Source: Laccaria trichodermophora (taxonomy: Eukaryota; Basidiomycota; Agaricomycetes; Agaricales; Hydnangiaceae). Taken from it: a stretch of 64,000 bases of DNA. How positions within the stretch are numbered: position 1 is the stretch's first letter; each line of letters begins with the position of its first letter. Location of the stretch: positions 1-64,000 of the forward strand of contig JACTVC010000015.1 in assembly GCA_018417955.1 (NCBI GenBank), given 5' to 3'. Of this stretch, positions 57,228-64,000 are shown piece after piece. A program made the translations under genes and the position numbers. The notes under the pieces were generated by a model. The model did not search any database. It worked only from the letters and a program-made list of their open reading frames with translations, and had not been told where the DNA came from.

Positions 57228-57784
57228 GAATGCGGGATGATTGGAGCGCCTGATTTGCCTAATCTCATCAGAATGCGACGTGTACATAATTTATTCCGAC
57301 GTGCCTCAACTCACCTGAAGCCATTAATTCCAAAAAATCCGAATACACAGCATGTCCCCTGGTTTTACAACAGTGAGACTCTGGGGGCATGGAAGAGAAC
57401 AGCAACTGCCGCTTACCCGCAATACGCACAGGATATTGCACCCCAAGTGTAACGCACGAGAGGGGCTTGCATGGTGGAGCGCAGGGCTGCTGATTCAAAT
57501 TGGCCATAAGACGCTGTCCGTAGATCGTTAGTGAACATTGTAAGAGGGAGAGATAGAATAGATTGATAAAGACCAGATCCTGCTGCAGTGCATCGCAAAG
57601 TACACAAGTCAGTCGTGCTCAAGATGAGAAGAACGATCCTCAACTCCTTACAATCACCCCACCAGGTCCGATGCGACTCCCTCGAGAGTCGAAATTGATG
57701 ATCTAACTGACCTCCCATACGTGCCCTAGTAAGCCGTTCTCCGCTAAATCCATGGATCCACGCATACTGCGTCTCCTCCTCATT
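57228..57784. other. Spacer, no supported gene
   Basis: Only short overlapping frames; nothing supported. Confidence 0.4.
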
Positions 57785-58174
57785 TCAAGCTCCTTCCCGC
57801 TTCCGACGACGCTTCTCCATATCCTCCATCCTCTCCGCTAACAAATATTCTCCCAATCTCGTCGTCGATAATCCCACCTTGTTCGTTTCTGGCCCCATTG
57901 CATCCATATAGAAATTCTTGAACCATCTATCTCTTCCTCTAAACGCGTCGGATGGGGAGTCGCAACAGGTGTTCCCGCAGTCTCCGCCTGTCAAGATTAT
58001 CAGGCCGCTGACAAAGGAGGCCGATGAGGATGTGTCGAGGGAGAAGGAGCAGGAGGGGTGAGAACAAGGTGAGGGACTCCGAAGTCTATGTACTCGTGTT
58101 TGGCTACAGATGTGTCTGGTCAAGAAAAACTTCAGGGTGGACCCTAACAGAACCCTTCGTTCGCCGAGGATCAC
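57785..58174 (-). CDS. C-terminal part of an unassigned protein
   Basis: The minus frame ends DRWFKNFYMDAMGPETNKVG, LSTTRLGEYLLAERMEDMEK and a basic RRRKREGA tail before TGA 57785. Upstream it carries GGDCGNTCCDSPSDAFRG after a possible acceptor (TTGACAG) at about 57990. The composition is that of a real last exon, but earlier exons could not be joined with confidence and no family is recognised. Confidence 0.35.
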   Translation of the reverse strand: MILGERRVLLGSTLKFFLTRHICSQTRVHRLRSPSPCSHPSCSFSLDTSSSASFVSGLIILTGGDCGNTCCDSPSDAFRGRDRWFKNFYMDAMGPETNKVGLSTTRLGEYLLAERMEDMEKRRRKREGA

Positions 58175-61100
58175 AACACATCAGGTCCCCCTCACGCAAT
58201 CGCTGATCCCTCAGATGACATATATATCGCGTAGCTTCGGAATGGTTCAGTCTTTATTTGAAAGACCCGACAACGTTGGTACGAACGTTCATTACAAGGC
58301 GCGCAGATCATGTAGGAGAGGGGAAGCAGTACGTTTGTGTTGAAGAGAGGGAGACGACTGCCAGAGTATGCCAAAGTGAGTAACAGTAGCTCGTTGCACC
58401 GAAGGATCAACCAATGGCTTAGGGTTGATTCAGGAGTCCAGATATTGTATGTTGACGCCGGTTTTTAGGATATCTTCTACGCCTTTGAATCTACAGCGAG
58501 AAGCCTTGCGTCAATTGTTGGATGGGTATCAAGATCTTAGGTGAGGATGATCGCTTTTGAATCAGAAATATTGGGGGAACAGAAGTGCAGTGAGTTGAGT
58601 CAGGCATAATGCATAAAGATTGGGGTAAGCGGGGAGGAAGTAAGACTTTGGAGCAAGGATGAGCACCGGATCATTGATAGCGGGAAGGCCAGTGTGCTTT
58701 GGTGAGTGGTTCGCCCTAGCTAGAGGTGATTTGAACTTACACGCGATCGTTCATGGCACGAACGTCCTCCTGGCATTTTCGTGGCAATCTGCCAATCTCG
58801 TCTTCGAGCCTTCAGGGAACTTTCGCCAACGTCCTTGCCAATGGAGGAGGGCCCTCCTCACAATTTTAGCCTCTCCTCGAGTACATTGTTGATCTTCTTC
58901 CCACCAGGACCATTTGCCATGACGGCTCCAGAATTTGCCCAATACACTCGTCTTTCTCTCAACATTGCCGGTGCGTTCACTCGGCCAACATGAAGTTGCG
59001 CTCGCTTACTCACGCAGTTGGTTACGATTTGCGCGCAACGTTTTGTGCTCTGTGCGTCAAATTCAGCTTATGCAACTTTACTCGCTCAGCGCCCGCTGCT
59101 TAGCTGGGCTTCTAGTCGCATAAATGGAGTGGATGCAACTCCACTCGACCACTGTAACCTCCGAACCTTTTGGATTCCACGTTTCGATTTACGTCGAGAA
59201 AGGGCTGCCCACTTCGTCCACCATTTTTGTTTTCTTTGTAGGATCTCCACCGAAACAGTAAAGTTTGAAGGGATTGATTCGGCTGAAGACCGCACCACCT
59301 TTCTTCAACGCATGCAGCAACCCAATCACGTTATCTTGGGTTATCTCCACATGCATCGGCGGGTATTCCGCTCCATATCGCCGTTCACTTCCACTGGCCG
59401 ATTTTTGGATACAGCTTGCATACGCCGATCAACCACCAGTATATGCAGCACAGCTACTTTTCGTTGCACCCCCGTTTCCCTGCTTCCTTGCTCGCCCCTG
59501 ATCAAGTACCAGCGCCGGTGGAATCTATAAAATCACGAGGAGCTTTTGTATGAACGTGGGAGACTGGATGTCATCTGTACAGGTGCTGGTGAGCGCCAGC
59601 CTCTCTTCTTGGTTAGTGATTCACCTTTCAAATTCGGCCGGATCACAATGTCGAAACGGAGTTCTGTCATTTTAGTTATGTTCTTCTACGCATACAGAGC
59701 AGTTCGAGGGACTATTTGATTTCGGAGTCACCTGTCGGGGCATTGATTGGGCTTTAGGGGGCTTTACGTTGAATACGTTTGTGACGGCGTGTTGTGAAAG
59801 GCTCACGTTACCTCAAAATTACACTCAGAATGAGGAGGGTGATTGAGCTTGGGTGTGTCGGTTATGTTAATACAACCCGAGTAGGCTACCAACTTGGCAG
59901 GCCATACCGGCCTAAAAAGAGTGCTAATCATTCTGGCATCCAGTGCTTTTTAGATCTGCTTGTGGTCGAACTAACTAACCACTTAAACAGTAAACAGGGC
60001 TGTATCGAACAGCAGAGATAAAGACGCAAATGATTGCACATAATCGATAAATCAACATCATCAATTTGAACATCTTCAAGTTCACACAAAACAAGGGCGA
60101 CGATGACGTTAACAGCAAGAAACCAAAAAAATTCCGGCGAACAACACCTTCATAGAATGCTAACTTTAGGGATGTGATTTCTGCAAAGACGTACGTCAAC
60201 AGAAGATTCGAACTGGTTCAGAAAGGGAAGAGTTTCTGGTTCGAAGTGCATACCTCTGACAGCGCTTCATTCATTTACTTCATTCATTTCGTACACTACC
60301 GATCGACATCGACGGGATGGACGCTTTCTAAATATAACAATCGTAGGCCATCTTAAGTGCGCACAATGTAGGGTCCTGGCACTGTTAAGTTACCGACCAA
60401 GAATGGGGATGACATCATTGCTGAGCACTGAACCGCTGAGTGCTAAGAACTGGATGCATATAGCACTTGCTTTATTTTGGTGAATACTTTCCTCATTTGC
60501 CTTCGTCCAAGGGCAAAGAATCGAAAAATTAGGGTGCGAAGAAATCCTCGCTGGCATCACGAATCTGAAGGGCTATTTGGTAGCTTGTGCAGTTCAGTTG
60601 AAGCAAGAATACAGATGTTATCCGATGAATGAGACGAATATCCTGAAAATCGAGTTCAATTGCAAACGGCGCAGCAGAGCCCATGAAAGGGTTTCCCCCT
60701 GAGCGCGTCGGCGTCGTTGCGCCGCTGTGTATCAGGTTGGCGATCGCGAGATGGGGTACTTATCACAATTTTTGCTCACCAGAAGCACCTGAAATTCGTG
60801 TCGCCATCAGACGTCATTGAAGGAACATGATTACGCGGCATTTATAAAAATCCCCAAGGATTGATGACCTTTGAAGAAGCGGAACATTTACGGCTCTGGT
60901 TGCAACAGTTCCAGCACATCTCGGCTCATCGCGGTTCCAGTATCAGTGATTGAGAACTCGGCGAGTCGGGGCGGACTGGTATAGAATTTTATCAGGTGAG
61001 TTGTATCTACCCATATGGACCGATCTGAGGGGCCGCGTTTCCAACTCGAAGGTCGCATGTTTACATGAGTTCTGAACATCCTCGTGGCGTTGCCTCGGTG

Positions 61101-61235
61101 TCATTTCATAATTGAAATGCGTTACCCTGCTTCCTCCTACAAAGAACGAAATCACCGCGGGCAGAAGATAAGTATTGTGTGTAATGACTAGTAAATTTTA
61201 TATATCTATTCTAATGCGAGTTAAGCGAGGACAAA
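58175..61235. other. Long gene-poor region
   Basis: A short exon at 58921-58971 (MTAPEFAQYTRLSLNIA, GTGCGT donor) can be joined to VGYDLRATFCALCVKFSLCN before a stop, and an open + segment at about 59300-59500 (GGYSAPYRRSLPLADFWIQL, AYADQPPVYAAQLLFVAPPF) looks like a coding remnant. Neither is assignable. The rest, to 61235, shows no gene or repeat I can support. Confidence 0.35.
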
Positions 61236-62021
61236 TCATATCTTCCAATAATGTATACTCGCTGCTGCCCGCTCGAAAGGGAATTCCCCACCCCAAGCAT
61301 TAACATCGGCCAAGCTATCATTAACCGCACATCGCAAGTTCTGAACTGCTTCACGTGCAAACGCGAAATCTTTGACCCGACCTCCTTCTATCTCTTCTTT
61401 CGAACTCTAGGAAGCAATTGAATAAGTCCGTATGTTGCGTGAAATAACAGAATGTTTCTTGCCTGAATTGCCTGCCCAATGTCAATATCAATGACCGCCA
61501 ACATATCCGCCATATCCCCATCGTCTTCCCACCGAAGGCCCAGTGTGGCTCGCACTACCGAAGACAAAAGTCCAAGGCTTGAAAATCCCATTCCTGCTCC
61601 GTACAGGGAGCGGATCCTGTTCAATGTATCGCATAGATGCTGAGTTGGTGTGGCTGGTGATGCGTGTGTTTGTCGACGAAAGAGAGCATGTGGATTTGCA
61701 AAGGATTTGGCGTTGATCTGCCGCAATCGAGAACGAGCGGCTTTTGTAAATGCTGGGGCAATACCAGGCGGTCCTGTTGCGATCAAGTCCCGTGTAATGG
61801 ATCTCAAACTGAAGAACGGTAAGGGATAAGCACTGCGCTAAAGGAGATCAATGACTTGCTCGTCAATCGTCGCATTAGCGATAAAAGTGTCGACCATCAG
61901 GTTCCTGCCGTATGTGTTAGTAACCGTGTTGGGGGAAAGACAGGTAGTCACTAGACGCGTACACATGTCCCAGAGCCGGACGGGAGTCGATGGCGCGAGG
62001 CAGTACTTCAAGCGCTGGCAT
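61236..62021 (-). pseudogene. Hypothetical protein gene with premature TAG and a GC-AG intron
   Basis: A TATA box (62096-62102) lies 75 bp upstream of ATG 62021. Exon 1 (61963-62021, MPALEVLPRAIDSRPALGHV) joins through a 58-bp intron to NLMVDTFIANATIDEQVIDL. An in-frame TAG at 61838-61840 interrupts; the same frame continues directly with SAYPLPFFSLRSITRDLIAT, INAKSFANPHALFRRQTH, MGFSSLGLLSSVVRATLGLR and AVIDIDIGQAIQ. The last intron (61407-61462) has a GC donor (GCAAGA) and TAG acceptor, leading to FAREAVQNLRCAVNDSLADV, WGGEFPFERAAASIHYWKI and TGA at 61236. No GT donor could splice out the TAG. Function unknown. It looks conserved apart from the stop, so the lesion may be recent or an error. 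Confidence 0.6.
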
Positions 62022-62095
62022 GGTGCGAATATAGTAGGCGTTGGACAGAACGAGTTTATCGAAGAAGTTGGAGGTTCATTGCGACTTCTTTCCGC

Positions 62096-62102
62096 TTTTA
62101 TA
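62096..62102 (-). promoter_or_regulatory. TATA box of the minus-strand gene
   Basis: TATAAAA on the minus strand, 75 bp upstream of ATG 62021, in a 374-bp divergent intergenic region. Confidence 0.6.
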
Positions 62103-62328
62103 GCATCCTTGATTCGAACCGATTCCACAAAGTTGTGTCAGGGGCAGGAGGAGAGCCTCCGAGAGCCCAAACTGATCTGATGCTGAGTTTGTTCCGATGA
62201 TTATTTGCTATCGCCCGTTACGTCCGACACGTGGTTTCAAGTCGACTGGCCTGGCCCAGTTCTCTTGATTACATTCCGGCCTCTTCTTCGGTTGCATAAA
62301 TATTCACCGGATCCTCCAACCTACATGA

Positions 62329-62335
62329 TATAAAA
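62329..62335 (+). promoter_or_regulatory. TATA box of the aldo-keto reductase gene
   Basis: TATAAAA, 61 bp upstream of ATG 62396. Together with 62096-62102 it marks a bidirectional promoter region. Confidence 0.65.
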
Positions 62336-62395
62336 CGGCAACCTCCTTTCGCGTGTCTGAGCCCTGTCACCTTTTCTATAGCGCGCTACTCAAAC

Positions 62396-63916
62396 ATGAC
62401 AGTTAATCGGGAGTCCTTTCGTCTAGGTCCCTTTGTCGTGCCTCGCGTCTGGACTGGGCTTTGGCAGCTCTCCAGCAATGCATGGGGAAGTGCCTCTGTT
62501 GTCAAAGTTCGGCGAGGAATGGCGCGACATGTTGAGATGGGTTATACAGCATTTGGTGAGATCCTCCCCAACTGACCCGAGAGTCGTCATTGCTGATCGA
62601 TCAACAGACATGGTACGCCATGAGTTCGATTTGTTCAACTTACGACTGACCATGTCTTTACATCCTCATTAACAGGGTAAGCCTGACACAGTATTGTATA
62701 CTCCCCCTTTTTCTGACTTGAAAGATACAGCTGACCATTATGGTAGCGCAGAGATCATTTTTGTGCGTTTTTACCTTTTCGTGAACATTTCGTGGACTAA
62801 CGATGAAAATGCCTCAGGGTCAATTCAAGGAATCCCTGCCCTCGTCGGAGAAAGTAGTCGGCGCCACAAAGTGGTGTGTATTCAAGCGGATAAATCCCTC
62901 ACGTTCAGCTGTGCTCGCTGCCGTTCACGAGCGTATGGAACGCATGAGGACAGAGCGTGTTGACTTGCTCCAGGTAAATTCGTATCTTAACTAGCTACAA
63001 GTTACTCACGGACAAACTAGTTTCACTGGCAAGACTACTCCGACAAGGGGTACTTAACCGCATTGAATCATCTTTGCGATTTAAAAGAAGAAGGATTGAT
63101 CTCCGCAATCGGTCTCTGTAACTTCGATACGATCAGGACAGACGAAATCTGCACCGTTCTAGGACACGATGCTATCGTCTCGAATCAAGTACAGGCGAGT
63201 TCTGCGTAACATATTTCACGCTCGGTGGGAACAATTCGATTATTCACAGTTCTCAATCATAGACACGCGACCTCTACATGGAATGTCAGACGTTTGCGAG
63301 AAGCATGGTCTAAAATTATTGACCTACGGCACTTTGGTTCGTCGTTCGAAAGAAAAAAGTTTCACCGACGATAGATCTTCTTTGTTTAGTGCGGGGGATT
63401 TTTGGCCGACAAGTGGCTGGGGGCTGTTGAACCTGATCTATACTCCGGTAATCTCACACCTTCCCAGAGAAAGGTAAAAGTTACACCACACGTCATTTTG
63501 TTCGTGCATGCACCTATAGTATTTTCAGTACCTCGACATGATTGTCAAGGCTTGGGGCTCCTGGGAACTCTTTCAAGCATTACTCCACGTCCTTCGTAGC
63601 ATCGGCGATCGCCACGATGGAAGAAGCATTTCGAATATCGCAACTCGGTGGGTATTGGACCACCCCTTCGTTGGCGCTGTAATTATCGGTCCGTTCGCCT
63701 CCCCTCTCACCTTGTTTCGTGATGGTTGTAGCTACATAATTCCCCTCTCAATCTAGGTGCGCGGCTCGGTCTGTCCGAACACTCAGACGACAACCAGATG
63801 GCATTTGGGTTCAACTTGACGGCGAAAGATAACGAGGAAATCGAAGCCGTGTTGGCGCACTCGAACGGCCGAAGAATTATCACTACTATCGGAGACTGTG
63901 GGGCGGAATATCGGTG
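62396..63916 (+). CDS. Aldo-keto reductase (AKR) with micro-exons
   Basis: ATG 62396 (MTVNRESFRLGPFVVPRVWT, GLWQLSSNAWG) leads to MGYTAF. In-frame continuation needs a 5-nt exon (ACATG, 62608-62612) and a 1-nt exon (G, 62676), giving DMADHYGSAEIIF. All exons up to 62762 then sum to a multiple of three. After the next introns come FGQFKESLPSSEKVVGATKW, RTERVDLLQ, FHWQDYSDKGYLTALNHLCD, LISAIGLCNFDTIRTDEICT, VCEKHGLKLLTYGTL, DKWLGAVEPDLYSGNLTPSQ, KYLDMIVKAWGSWELFQALL, SNIATRWVLDHPFVGAVIIG and ARLGLSEHSDDNQMAFGFNL, ending at TGA 63914-63916. The AKR tetrad is visible: Asp and Tyr of DMADHYG, Lys of GATK, His of FHWQ. The family reduces carbonyls with NADPH in the cytosol; the substrate is unknown. 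The barrel looks complete. Confidence 0.82.
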
Positions 63917-64000
63917 ATAAGTGGTCCTCCCAAGGCGAAGACAAATTTTTGCAGCAATAAACACGAGGTGTTGTCGTGTATACAATGTATACACATGCTT

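Noticed and set aside
61838..61840. Programmed stop readthrough or recoded TAG
   Set aside because: No supporting context or structure was seen, and a six-base insertion explains the stop.

Overview
The window looks like a piece of nuclear genome from a mushroom-forming basidiomycete (Agaricomycetes). Genes are split by many short (about 45-60 bp) GT-AG introns, often with a CTRAY branch point just upstream of YAG. The families also fit: a Tnp2-type CACTA transposase, a Plavaka transposase fragment, a pogo/Tigger element, a basidiomycete-type P450, a CFEM protein, an SPT5-like paralog and an F-box/leucine-rich protein. All exon joins were worked out by hand from frame and splice signals; no database search was run.

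Layout. 0-6.6 kb is a transposon graveyard: a frameshifted Tnp2 gene, a small gene with tandemly duplicated exons, a 14-bp minisatellite that ends a reading frame, a truncated Plavaka transposase and a short methionine-synthase-like relic. 7-21 kb is gene-dense: three WD40 paralogs with the same exon plan (one truncated at 7.1-7.8 kb, one with an altered 3' half at 11.5-12.5 kb, one complete at 13.2-14.8 kb), an F-box gene, an SPT5-like gene, two small divergent genes and a CFEM surface protein. 21.3-23.9 kb is a P450 pseudogene split by a hAT-type MITE; a PalI/SUR7-type membrane gene follows. 25.9-34.4 kb is a transposon nest: a 5.8-kb pogo-like element with TA duplication and 42-bp TIRs, a second copy of the same MITE, and two long inverted-repeat elements. 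35-50.6 kb is a conserved housekeeping block: initiator tRNA-Met, intron-containing tRNA-Ile(UAU), importin Kap121/Pse1, a fungal rhodopsin-fold membrane protein, a small secreted protein, the Efm7/Nnt1 methyltransferase, a DHA1 MFS transporter and a zinc-type CDF transporter. 50.6-62 kb is sparse and decayed, with a 1.15-kb TIR element carrying a helicase fragment. The right edge holds a divergent pair (a gene with a premature stop, and an aldo-keto reductase), each with its own TATA box.

I found no convincing new multi-gene system such as a biosynthetic cluster or defence locus. The signals most worth a second look are: the two-copy MITE family with intact 8-bp duplications, one copy inside a P450 exon; a 52/53-bp palindrome centred on TCACGTGA found twice; the WD40 paralog array; micro-exons of 5 nt and 1 nt in the aldo-keto reductase and 7 nt in a small gene; and the gene with duplicated exon-intron-exon units.
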